A stretch of 64,000 nucleotides of DNA, taken from the NCBI GenBank assembly GCA_009746045.1, contig RPFO01000436.1:2153478-2217477 (forward strand). The letters run 5' to 3'. This DNA is from Mesostigma viride. Taxonomy: Eukaryota; Streptophyta; Mesostigmatophyceae; Mesostigmatales; Mesostigmataceae. The notes below the pieces were generated by a model. The model worked only from the letters and a program-made list of their open reading frames with translations, did not search any database and was not told the origin of the DNA. Below, piece after piece: positions 20,162 through 31,600 of the stretch; position 1 is the first letter of the stretch; each line of letters starts with the position of its first letter. A program made the position numbers and the translations under genes.

Positions 20162-23100
20162 ATGCGCGCGGATGCAGGTGAAGCGCACAACAAAGACCAA
20201 AGTCTCAAGTACGTCGAGATCAAGGGCAACCAACTTGCCCTCGACATGGCCAGCGCCATGGAATACTTGCTGAAGGACAACAATCACAAGACTGAAAACA
20301 CGAAAACTGCAGTAGGCTTGAGGGCGCTTGAGCGGCTGCCAGGTGCGGTTGTGAAGGTTATGGGGAAACAGTACCGCCCTGCGCTGAAAAGAAAGGCGTC
20401 GGAGTCCTTCGCTCAGGAGGTTGTCGCTAATATCGTGCAAGGTTTCCAGGAATTGGGCAAGTCGGATGAGCACAGGAACGCGAAGTGCGCTGTGCTGTCA
20501 ATGTGCTTGGGAAAGGACGGCATGAACAATCAAGGGCATTGCACTCTCGCGCGGCTGCTTAACGTCACGCCCAAGGATATCCAGACCGCAAGGGGAATGA
20601 GGATGGGGGGCGACCTTCCCGCCCTGAAGGCGCCCCCTCGGGCTGTACGGTCGGACAAGTTTCCGGAGGAGGTCAAAGAAATCGTCGGGAGTTACTGGTT
20701 GTCAGACCTAAACACGAGGGCGTCTCCCAACCATAAGGACGTGGTCAATGAGTTCGAAAGGAAGGGAAACGCCAGGATCCTGATTTCCTCCCAGGGCGGA
20801 AGGTACTACTTGGACTCGCTTGAAACGATTTACAAGCGGTTCTGTTCTGACGCGTCGCCGTACAAGGGAGGTATCGTGACGACTGCGGACGGGACAAGGT
20901 ACAAGGTGGGGTACACGAAGTTCGTGGAGTTCATGCCCAAGTGCGTAAAGGGCGTGTGGAAGGACCGGGACTTGTGCGCATGCGAAAAGCACGTCGTCTT
21001 CGAGTCCCTGCTCTCTGCCTTCACCAAAGGCGTCAAGGAGTTGAAGAGCACGCTGGAGATCGAGGAGAGGGAGGGTATCCCTTCCGTGCCTGACAATGCC
21101 CATGACTTCGTTCGACGTTTCACCTGCCACAGGTCTGAGAGGGGGGGGGGGGCAAGGAGGGGGGAGGACGGGCGGCCCGTTCGTTAACGTCCCAATGAAC
21201 TGCTTGGAAGGGACCTGCAACGAGTGTGGGATTTCCGAGTTCATCGTGACGGACCAGATGAAGGGGTGGACAAAGAAGTACACGTGGTTCGACTTCGTAA
21301 AGGAGGGCACAGCGCCCCGTGGGACGGTAAGCATGTATATTTGCATCGTTGAATATATATATGTAGACTTTCTTACTTCCAACGGCCGTTGGCGTTGGGA
21401 AATTCCCAGCTGCTGACTTCCATTCTTCGGTCAATCCATGGTGCGCGGGTGTGTTGTGTTGCAGGAGGAGGATGTGGCGCCGCAAATGAACCTGCAGCAA
21501 AAACTCATCAAGTCAACCCTCTCGGAGCTCCATGAACTCATTACGGCGCGCTTCCCGGAATTCGCCATTCACGTCCATACATGGGCCTGGCAGCACCACG
21601 CTTACAAGGAGTGCATTGACGTGATGCCGCTGGGAACGGTGGTGGTCCTGATGGACTACTCGGAGAACTATTCGGACCACCTGCAGAAACAGTTGCAGGC
21701 GCAGTACTGGTACCCAAGTAGTTACGTCCTGATGCCGGTGATCGTGATGTACCGTGATCCCGTATCGCTGGAAATCAAAAGGGTGAAGCACGATTACATG
21801 GGGAAGGACGTACCGAGGAATGCCCAGACCCTGGAGTTCGTGATGAAGAATACCCTTAAGGTGCTGAGGGAGGAGGGGGTGGAGGTGAGGAACTGGATCA
21901 GTTGGTCCGACAACTGTAAGGAGCAGTTCCAATCCCGGTATGTGGTGGCGATGGCTGCGGACCTGCTCGAGGCCGACCCCGACTTGGACACATTGGAGTG
22001 GAACTACTCATGTGCAGGACATGGGAAGGGGGAGTCGGACGGGGAGGGGGGACGGTGAAAAGCATCCTCAAAAGAGCGCAGATGCAGGAGGACAATCGGA
22101 ACCTGAATACGGTGGAGGCACTGGTGGCCTACCTGAACCGGGATTGGAGAACCGGCAAAGACTCGAGTCGACCATCGGCACAATCGGACGTGGTTCGACG
22201 GGCATTTCTTCTCGATAACGTAAGTAAAGACAGTTGCTTTCTGGTGGTCAAGTGCAGTTCTATAATTTGTCTCTGGTTACACAGCTTCCTTGATGCAGTT
22301 TGAAGTTTCATAAGGCCAACGGCCGTTGGAGCTGGAAAATCATATAATTGTGAGTGCCAACGGCCGTTGGAGTTGAGAAATGTACTTATAAAGTTTCCAA
22401 GGGCCAACGGCCGTTGGAGTTTGGAAATCTTATAATTGTTGAGTGCCAACGGCCGTTGGAGTTGGGAAATGTGCTGTGATGTTGTTTCATGGATTTACAA
22501 TTGCAGATTCCCACGTCCGGTAAGGAGCGAGGCCCGATCCGAGATATCTCCACGGCACACCAGTGGCGACTGGACAAAAAGGGCGAGCAGGTCGAGGTGG
22601 TTCAGCTCAGGCGTTTTTCATGCTTCAGTTGTGCGGAGTGCCGAGAGGGCAAGTGGAGGACATGCCCAAATGATTGGAGCAGCTCGTCGTGGACTGTAAA
22701 ACTCCAGGCGAGTAAGTCGCGGAACCCCACGCGATATCCGGGAACCCGCCTGAACCACCTTCAAACGGCAAGAAACGAGTTGGGGCGTGGTTTGCAGGAG
22801 GGGGAGGCCGTCGCAGTCGCATCTGAGAGGGGGCACAAGGACCATGTGCCCGACCACCCGTACTGGTTGGCGAAAGTTGTTCGAGTCGCCCACCAACTCG
22901 ACAAGGATGAGTGTTTAAACAAACATACCGGGGGGGGGGCGAGGTTTTTAAGAAAGGCAACTGGGTAATGTACGTAAAATACTTCGAGAGGTGCTCCTCC
23001 TCCGGATCGGACGCCCGACGCTTCTTCTGGAACCCAGACGACCGAGAACCCTTAACTGCAATCGTGTGCTACCTGAGCGTCGCAAAGGTCACGAAGGGCA

Positions 23101-23174
23101 AGTGGGAAGGACATCCGGACAACACGCGACAGGGCTGGTTCACAATTGCGAAGAAGGTGGACGCCGAAATTACG
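20162..23174 (+). CDS. Transposase-like protein with RNase H-like motifs; introns and three frame breaks
   Basis: Exons: 20162-21326, 21465-22219, 22507-23174, joined in phase 0 by GT-AG introns. Exon 1 has helices (RALERLPGAVVKVMGKQY), a conserved-looking FVEFMPKCVKGVWKDRDLCAC block followed by EKH, and TCNECG, probably metal-binding Cys/His. Exon 2 has DYSENYSDH, then WSDNCKEQFQSRY, then GHGKGESDG with a downstream VKSILK: three spaced acidic blocks as in an RNase H-like (DDE-type) nuclease. I know this C-H / SDN / GHGKG-DG pattern from uncharacterised, probably transposon-derived proteins of animals and algae; I infer strand transfer, not shown. Exon 3 has a Cys-rich CFSCAECREGKWRTC and a YWLAKVVRV segment. 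Frame breaks fall at G runs near 21139, 22047 and 22930. The frame ends at a further GTACGT donor at 23175 without a visible next exon, so the 3' end is missing. Confidence 0.7.
21327..21464 (+). other. Intron 1 of the transposase-like gene
   Basis: GTAAGC donor and TTGCAG acceptor, 138 bp, phase 0, between ...PRGT and EEDVAPQ. One palindrome at 21379-21392. Confidence 0.8.
22220..22506 (+). other. Intron 2 of the transposase-like gene, with four palindromes
   Basis: GTAAGT donor and TTGCAG acceptor, 287 bp, phase 0, between ...FLLDN and IPTSGKE. Palindromes start at 22316, 22357, 22404 and 22446, in two alternating contexts (GTGAGTGCC or TTGAGTGCC before, GAGTTG after; AAGGCC or GGGCC before), suggesting local duplication of about 89 bp. 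Confidence 0.8.
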
Positions 23175-23535
23175 GTACGTCATTCCAAACATAACTGTGT
23201 AAAATTGGTGTTTGTATGTCCCATGTGTTTTTTTGTCGACGTTCGTTCACCTTACTACTACATTACATACGGGGCAATGGCAGCCTATACTTTAGCTTGG
23301 CTGAATGGCGCAGTTCGCATATCTTAATTTCTCAAAGCCAACGGCCGTTGGACTTACGAAACTGGACAAGTGCCAAGTGCGGATTGGGTACTATTATTGT
23401 TGAGGATGACCAGTTGTGTTTATATATTTTTGCATGGTGGCGGATGACTTGGCGTGTTGTTGCATTTTTACATACGGGTGTATGGTAGGCCTTAAACCCT
23501 AAACCCCTACACTCCTAAACCATGTTTACCCTTAT
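23175..23535. other. Presumed start of intron 3, one palindrome, telomere-like patch
   Basis: A GTACGT donor at 23175 follows the last coding part. A palindrome lies at 23338-23351. At 23493-23507 TAAACCCTAAACCCC matches two units of plant-type CCCTAAA, with CCTAAACC again at 23514. No exon is visible before the GT-rich tract begins. Confidence 0.5.
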
Positions 23536-25874
23536 ATGTTGGGTGTGTTGGGTGAATGTTGGGTATGTGTGTTGGGGCGTGTGTGTTGTGTGTGTGTTGG
23601 GTGCATTCATAAAGGTGTGGGGGGTGTAGGGTGTGTGCAAAGTGTCTTGTGTGTTGATGTTGGGTGTGGGGGGGGGGAGGTACATGTGTGTTGTGTGTGT
23701 GTCTTAGTAGGTGTGTTGTGTGTGTGACTTAGGTGTGTGTGTTGTTTGTGTTGGATATGTGTTGTGTGTGTGTGTGTGTTGTGTGTGTAGGGTGTCTTGT
23801 GTGTTGGTGTCTTGTTTTTAGTAGGTGTTGGGTGTGTGTATGTCGGGTGCAAACATAGTGTGTGTGTGTGTGTGTTCGGTATGTGTGTTGGGTGTCTTTT
23901 GTGTGTGTTGTGTGTGTTGGGGCGTGTGTGTGTGCTCTGTGTATGTATGTTGTGTGTGTGTGTGTGTGTTGGGGCGTGTGCCTGTGTGTGTTGTGTGCAT
24001 GTTAATTGTCATGTATTGGTGTTGAGTGTGTGGGGGGGGATGGACGTGTGTGTTGTGTGTGACTTATGTGTGTTATGTGTGTGTTGTGTGTGACTTAAGT
24101 GTCTTTTGTGTGTGTTGTGTGTGTTGGATGTGTGGTGTGGGTGTGGGTGTGGGTGTGTGGGTGTGGGGGGGGGTGCCAAGTGTCTTGTGTGTTGGTATTG
24201 GGTGTGTGTGGGGGGGTGTACGTGTGTGTTGTGTGTGACTTAGGTGTGTTTTGTGTGTGTTGTGTGTGATTGACCTAGGGTGTGTTGCGTGTGTGTGTAT
24301 GTGTTGTGTGGTGTGTTGTTTGCATGTTAATTGTCATGTGTTGGTGTTGTGGGGGGGGGGGGATGTACGTGTACGTGTGTTGTGTGTTGGTGTCTTATTT
24401 TTAGGTGTTGGTGTGTGTGTCGTGGGTGCAAACATTGTGTGTGTGTGTGTTAAGTGTGTGTTGGGTGTCTTGTGTGTTGGTGTCTTATTTTTAGGTGTTG
24501 GGTGTGTGTGTCGTGGGTGCAAACATTGTGTGTGTGTGTGTGTGTGTGTTGGGTGTGTGTTGGGTGTCTTGTGTGTTGGTGTCTTGTTTTTAGTAGGTGT
24601 TGTGTGTGCGTGTTTTCGGTATGTGTGTTGGGTGTCTTGTGTGTGTGTGGTGTGTGTTTGGGTGTTGTTGTGTGTGCATGCAGTGTTGGGGCATGTGTGT
24701 GTGTTGGGGCATGTGTGTCAGTGTGTGTGTTATGGCATGTTAATTGTCATGTGTTGGTGTTGTGGGGGGGGGGGGGGATGTACGTGTGTGTTGTGTGTTA
24801 CTTAGGTGTGTTATGTGTGTGTCTTGGGTGTGGGTGTCGTGGGTGCAAACATTGTGTGTGTGTGTGTGTGTTGGGTGTGTGTTGGGTGTCTTGTGTGTTG
24901 GTGTCTTGTTTTTAGTAGGTGTTGTGTGTGCGTGTTTTCGGTATGTGTGTTGTGTGTCTTTTGTGTGTGTGGTGTGTGTTTGGGTGTTGTTGTGTGTGCA
25001 GTGTTGGGGCATGTGTGTGTGTGTGTTGGGGCATGTGTGTGTGTGTTGGGGCATGTGTGTCAGTGTGTTGTGGCATGTTAATTGTCATGTGTTGGTGTTG
25101 TGTGTGGGGGGGGGGATGTACGTGTGTGTTGTGTGTTACTTAGGTGTGTTCTGTGTGTGTTGCGTGTGTGTGATTGTGTGTCTTGGGTGTGTGTTGGGTG
25201 TCTTGTGTGTTGGTGTCTTGTTTTTAGTAGGTGTTGTGTGTGTGTGTACGTTGGGTGCAAACATAGTGTGTGTGTGTGTGTCGGGTATGTGTGTTGTGTG
25301 TCTTTTGTGTGTGTTGTGTGTGTTGGATGTGTGGTGTGGGTGTGGGTGTGGGTGTGTGGGTGTGGGGGGGGGTGCCAAGTGTCTTGTGTGTTGGTATTGG
25401 GTGTGTGTGGGGGGGATGTACATGTGTGTTGTGTGTTACTTAGGTGTGTTCTATGTGTGTTGCGTGTGTGTGATTGTGTGTCTTGTGTGTGTGTTGGGTG
25501 TCTTGTGTGTTGGTGTCTTGTTTTTAGTAGGTGTTGGGTGTGGGTGTACGTTGGGTGCAAACATAGTGTGTGTGTGTGTCTGTGTGTCGGGTATGTGTGT
25601 TGTGTGTCTTTTGTGTGTGTTGTGTGTGTTGGGGCGTGTGTGTGTGTGTGTTGTGTGCATGTCAACTTTCTTGTGTTGCATGGTGTTGTGTGTGTGTGTG
25701 GGGGGGGGTACATGTGTGTTGTGTGTGACTTAGGTGTGTTCTGTGTGTGTTGGGTGTGTGTGTGTTGGGTGTGTGTTGGCTGTCTTGTGTGTTGGTGTCT
25801 TGTTTGTAGGTGTTGGTGTGTGTCTTGGGTGCAAACATAGCGTGTGTGTGTTGGGTGTGTTGTTCGTGTGTGTA
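23536..25874. repeat. GT-rich repeat tract with higher-order structure
   Basis: About 2.3 kb in which the plus strand is mostly T and G. Beyond simple TG runs it has recurring blocks such as GTCTTGTGTGTTGGTGTCTT followed by GTTTTTAGTAGGTGTT, and GGGTGCAAACAT which recurs seven times (near 23848, 24425, 24515, 24840, 25254, 25554 and 25828). Positions 25141-25440 and 25441-25740 are near copies, a period of about 300 bp. Cys/Val-rich frames across it are artefacts. Confidence 0.93.
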
Positions 25875-25998
25875 TGAAAATATAGAAAATTGTTATGTTT
25901 GACGATAGTCATAGTGTACTACTAAAAACTTGTACATACATATGCTGGAATGATTTTCTTTTTACTATTCCATTCACTATTGCTTATTTCTTCAAACA
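25875..25998. other. Unique AT-rich junction between GT tract and satellite
   Basis: About 120 bases of non-repetitive sequence with nothing recognisable. Confidence 0.5.
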
Positions 25999-26676
25999 TG
26001 TACATGCACGCAAGGAGCGACTGCACACACACGTACATCCACCGCGCACGCAAGGGGCGGCTGCATACACACGTACACACACCATGCACGCAAGGGGCGG
26101 CTGCACACACACGTACATCCACCGTGCACGCAAGGGGCGGCTGCATACACACGTACACACACCATGCACGCAAGGGGCGGCTGCACACACACGTACATCC
26201 ACGGTGCACGCAAGGGGCGAGTGCACACACACGTACATCCACCGCGCACGCAAGGGGCGAGTGCACACACACGTACATCCACCGCGCACGCAAGGGGCGG
26301 CTGCACACACACGTACACACACCATGCACGCAAGGGCCGGCATGCACACACACGTACATCCACCGCGCACGCAAGGGGCAACTGCACACACACGTACACA
26401 CACCATGCACGGAAGGGACGGCTGCACTCACATGTACATACACCATGCACGCAAGGGGCCGGCTGCACTCACATGTACATACACCATGCACGCAAGGGGC
26501 GGCTGCACACACGTGTACATACACCATGCACGCAAGGGGCGAGTGCACGCACACTTACACACACACCGCGCACGCAAGGGACGCCTGCACACACACGTAC
26601 ATCCACCATGCACGCAAGGGCCGGCTGCACACACACGTACATCCACCGCGCACGCAAGGGGCAACTGCACACACAC
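25999..26676. repeat. 40-bp satellite, block A (about 17 copies)
   Basis: The unit is GCACGCAAGGGGCGGCTGCA followed by CACACACGTACATCCACCGC or CACACACGTACACACACCAT. Variants at the GGGGCGGCTGC part (GAGTGC, GGAGCGACTGC, GGGGCAACTGC, GGGCCGGCATGC, GGGACGCCTGC) mark unit types. The block is interrupted at 26677 by an inserted element and resumes exactly in register at 28684. Confidence 0.95.
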
Positions 26677-27225
26677 ATCCAATTGCTGCTTTAGTTCCAT
26701 TGGAGTGAGGGGCTGCCAGAGAAACATGTTTATTACAAATACGTGTTAGGCACACATCCAAGCCATTAGCTAACCTAAGAATCTGCAGTTTCTAAGCTAA
26801 CTAGGCCACACAACAAGGGCCGAAACATCATACCAGTCATAAGGACCTGGGCCAGTCAAGAGGACCTGGGCTTTGTAACATCCGTCTGGCAGCAAGGGTG
26901 GGTGGGTGGGAGCTGCAAAGAGGAGTGGTTGTTGCCCCGCCACAACCCTAAGTATCCACCGTCTACCTAGTCGTAGGTGGGGTGACGGACGCCAGCCCAC
27001 TGACCAACCGGCCAGTGGCGCCGCGCCGTCCCCGGTCCACAGGACTGCCCCCGGTCCACAACACAAATTGGACCCGGTCCACAGTACCGTCCCCGGTACC
27101 CCCCCCCCCACAACACCGTACCCCCCCCCTAGTACTGGCTACCTAGTCAGACCTGTCTACTGCGGCCTCCCCTCCCCCTTTGAGACTTCCGCAGGTCATA
27201 GATAGAACGAGCGTGAGCTCACAAA
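26677..27225 (+). mobile_element. Short ATCC...CACAAA element, 549 bp
   Basis: Begins ATCCAATTGCTGC and ends GTGAGCTCACAAA. It shares its first 200 or so and last 310 or so bases with the long element that follows, so it is an internal-deletion form. It contains a polypyrimidine patch and AATAAA-like sequence in neither strand's coding context; no protein. No target-site duplication: removing it and its neighbour restores a perfect satellite unit. Subterminal features are CCAAT...ATTGG at one end and the perfect palindrome GTGAGCTCAC at the other. Confidence 0.75.
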
Positions 27226-28683
27226 ATCCAATTGCTGCTTTAGTTCCATTGGAGTGAGGGGCTGCCAGAGAAACATGTTTATTACAAATACGTGTTAGGC
27301 ACACGTCCAAGCCATTAGCTAACCTAAGAATCTGCAGTTTCTAAGCTAACTAGGCCACACAACAAGGGCCGAAACATCATACCAGTCATAAGGACCTGGG
27401 CCAGTCAAGAGGACCTGGGCTTTGTAACATCCCGCACCCACTACCTGGCCACTTGGCCGCAAGCTGTCGTATGGCCCAGACTTCTCGTCGCCCCCCTTGT
27501 CCCCTGCCGCTACCAGTGCTTCATTAACCAGGCGGCAATACAAGGGGGAAGCCAAAAGTATCCCCGTAGGGACCCCCCACTCGGGGGGTTCTCACCCATA
27601 TGGGCACTGCCCTCGGCAGCCACCCCTGCAGGCTCGGCAATTCTTTGTACACCTTTCTTCACAGGCATAGCACCCCCGGCACCCCAATGACGCAGCTGCG
27701 TCTGGGATCCGCTATCGCCCCGCCCTAACATCCTTCCCCTTCCCCGCTGTGCACCGTCAGTCCCAACAACTCGTCCCCGCTTAAATTACGCGGCAACGAC
27801 CCCACCATTCCGCGCTGGCCGCCGGCCGCTGTCGCCTCACTTGGCACGAGGAAATGTTAGGCTGTTTAGGGTGCTGCCCCCCTGGCGCTGGGGCTGCAGC
27901 CACCCCGCTCCTATGCTGGCCTGGGGGCTCGATTCCCCCTTCTTCCCATGCTCGTATAGCGCGCTCATGCACTATTCTTGACGATATTCATTAGCCAGGC
28001 CCAGCACATACGATACACCACGAACTTGCCTGCGGCGTATTCCCCCTCCGCCTGTAGCTGTTGCCACCCTAGCACCACGACTGCCCCGCTTTAGTTGTCC
28101 GATCAAGAGTCACTCCCGCGTCTATCCAGACCCCTCCCGCGAGCCCGGGGTGGCGAGTACAACGCAGCAGAAATAAAACAATCTGGCACTGGCAGCTACC
28201 GCCTGCACTTCGAACGGCAAGTTATTGGGGTGCTGCCGACCCCCGTCGCGCAGCCGTCATAACCTTAAATAAAACAGGCCCCCGAATAATAATTCGGAGG
28301 CCGGTAGCTGTGATTTACATTCGGCACCGCCATAGCAGTGCACACACGCCGTCAGTGGGCCGTCGACACAGCTGCAAAGAGGAGTGGTTGTTGCCCCGCC
28401 ACAACCCTAAGTATCCACCGTCTACCTAGTCGTAGGTGGGGTGACGGACGCCAGCCCACTGACCAACCGGCCAGTGGCGCCGCGCCGTCCCCGGTCCACA
28501 GGACTGCCCCCGGTCCACAACACAAATTGGACCCGGTCCACAGTACCGTCCCCGGTACCCCCCCCCACAACACCGTACCCCCCCCCCTAGTACTGGCTAC
28601 CTAGTCAGACCTGTCTACTGCGGCCTCCCCTCCCCCTTTGAGACTTCCGCAGGTCATAGATAGAACGAGCGTGAGCTCACAAA
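27226..28683 (+). mobile_element. Long ATCC...CACAAA element, 1458 bp
   Basis: Same ends and same orientation as the short element immediately to its left. The extra internal part of about 900 bases has no convincing open frame, so it depends on another source for movement if it is mobile. It contains a hairpin CCGAAT-AATA-ATTCGG near 28286 and a B-box-like GGCTCGATTCC near 27926 that I do not consider proof of Pol III origin. The right end abuts satellite sequence starting GTAC. Confidence 0.75.
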
Positions 28684-31600
28684 GTACACACACCATGCAC
28701 GCAAGGGCCGGCATGCGCACACACGTACACACACCATGCACGCAAGGAGCGACTGCACACACACGTACATACACCGCGCACGCAAGGGGCGGCTGCACAC
28801 ACACGTACACACACCATGCACGCAAGGGGCGGCTGCACACACACGTACATCCACCGCGCACGCAAGGGCCGGCTGCACTCACATGTACATACACCATGCA
28901 CGCAAGGGGCAACTGCATACACATGTACATCCACCGCGCACGCAAGGGGCGGCTGCACACACACGTACACACACCATGCACGCAAGGGCCGGCATGCACA
29001 CACACGTACACACACCATGCACGCAAGGAGCCACTGCACACACACGTACATCCACCGCGCACGCAAGGGGCGGCTGCATACACACGTACACACACCATGC
29101 ACGCAAGGGGCGGCTGCACACACACGTACATCCACCGTGCACGCAAGGGGCGGCTGCACACACACGTACATACACCGCGCACGCAAGGGGCGAGTGCAAA
29201 CACATGTACACACACCATGCACGCAAGGGCCGGCTGCACACACACGTACATACACCACGCACGGAAGGGACGGCTGCACTCACACGTACATCCACCGCGC
29301 ACGCAAGGGGCGGCTGCACACACACGTACATCCACCGCGCACGCAAGGGGCGAGTGCACACACACGTACATCCACCGCGCACGCAAGGGGCGGCTGCACA
29401 CACACGTACATACACCGCGCACGGAAGGGACGCCTGCACACACACGTACATCCACCGCGCACGCAAGGGCCGGCTGCACACACACGTACATCCACCGCGC
29501 ACGCAAGGGCCGGCATGCACACACACGTACACACACCATGCACGCAAGGGCCGGCATGCGCACACACGTACACACACCATGCACGCAAGGGGCGGCTGCA
29601 TACACACGTACACACACCATGCACGCAAGGGGCGGCTGCACACACACGTACATCCACCGTGCACGCAAGGGGCGAGTGCACACACACGTACATCCACCGC
29701 GCACGCAAGGGGCGAGTGCACACACACGTACATCCACCGCGCACGCAAGGGGCGGCTGCACACACACGTACATCCACCGCGCACGCAAGGGGCCGGCTGC
29801 ACTCAGATGTACATACACCATGCACGCAAGGGGCGGCTGCACACACGTGTACATACACCATGCACGCAAGGGGCGAGTGCACGCACACTTACACACACAC
29901 CGCGCACGCAAGGGACGCCTGCACACACACGTACACACACCATGCACGCAAGGGGCGGCTGCACACACACGTACATCCACCGCGCACGCAAGGGCGGCTG
30001 CACTCACATGTACATACACCAGGCACGCAAGGGGCAACTGCATACACATGTACATCCACCGCGCACGCAAGGGGCGGCTGCACACACACGTACACACACC
30101 ATGCACGCAAGGGCCGGCATGCACACACACGTACACACACCATGCACGCAAGGAGCGACTGCACACACACGTACATACACCGCGCACGCAAGGGGCGGCT
30201 GCATACACACGTACACACACCATGCACGCAAGGGGCGGCTGCACACACACGTACATCCACCGTGCACGCAAGGGGCCGGCTGCACTCACATGTACATACA
30301 CCATGCACGCAAGGGGCGGCTGCACACACGTGTACATACACCATGCACGCAAGGGGCGAGTGCACGCACACTTACACACACACCGCGCACGCAAGGGACG
30401 CCTGCACACACACGTACATCCACCGCGCACGCAAGGGGCAACTGCACACACACGTACACACACCATGCACGGAAGGGACGGCTGCACTCACATGTACATA
30501 CACCATGCACGCAAGGGGCCGGCTGCACTCACATGTACATACACCATGCACGCAAGGGGCGGCTGCACACACGTGTACATACACCATGCACGCAAGGGGC
30601 GAGTGCACGCACACTTACACACACACCGCGCACGGAAGGGACGGCTGCACACAAACGTACATCCACCGCGCACGCAAGGGGCGGCTGCACACACACGTAC
30701 ACACACCATGCACGCAAGGGCCGGCATGCACACACACGTACACACACCATGCACGCAAGGAGCGACTGCACACACACGTACATACACCGCGCACGCAAGG
30801 GGCGGCTGCATACACACGTACACACACCATGCACGCAAGGGGCGGCTGCACACACACGTACATCCACCGTGCACGCAAGGGGCGAGTGCACACACACGTA
30901 CATCCACCGCGCACGCAAGGGGCGAGTGCACACACACGTACATCCACCGCGCACGCAAGGGGCGGCTGCACACACACGTACATCCACCGCGCACGCAAGG
31001 GGCCGGCTGCACTCAGATGTACATACACCATGCACGCAAGGGGCGGCTGCACACACTTACACATACACCATGCACGCAAGGGGCGGCTGCACACACACGT
31101 ACATCCACCGTGCACGCAAGGGGCGGCTGCATACACACGTACACACACCATGCACGCAAGGGGCGGCTGCACACACACGTACATCCACCGTGCACGCAAG
31201 GGGCGAGTGCACACACACGTACATCCACCGCGCACGCAAGGGGCGAGTGCACACACACGTACATCCACCGCGCACGCAAGGGGCGGCTGCACACACACGT
31301 ACACACACCATGCACGCAAGGGCCGGCATGCACACACACGTACATCCACCGCGCACGCAAGGGGCAACTGCACACACGTGTACATACACCATGCACGCAA
31401 GGGGCGAGTGCACGCACACTTACACACACACCGCGCACGGAAGGGACGGCTGCACACAAACGTACATCCACCGCGCACGCAAGGGGCGGCTGCACACACA
31501 CGTACACACACCATGCACGCAAGGGCCGGCATGCACACACACGTACACACACCATGCACGCAAGGAGCGACTGCACACACACGTACATCCACCATGCACG

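Larger units (their letters stand above)
19457..23351. repeat. Dispersed palindrome CCAACGGCCGTTGG, segment 2 (17 sites)
   Basis: Eleven sites in the 62-bp array, then 21379, 22316, 22357, 22404, 22446 and 23338. The right flank again has a GAAA-type motif 6-10 bases on (GTGTCGAAAATG, GCTGGAAAATC, GTTGGGAAAT, TTACGAAACTG). I noticed none between 23.4 and 64 kb. Confidence 0.9.

Noticed and set aside
23536-25912. Cys/Val-rich and Thr/His-rich frames up to 329 codons
   Set aside because: Translation of GT-rich repeats on the two strands.
27920-27940. tRNA T-arm (GGGGGCTCGATTCCCCC) in the long ATCC...CACAAA element
   Set aside because: The hairpin fits, but the B box has a mismatch and no A box or cloverleaf could be found. 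It may be a chance palindrome in GC-rich DNA.
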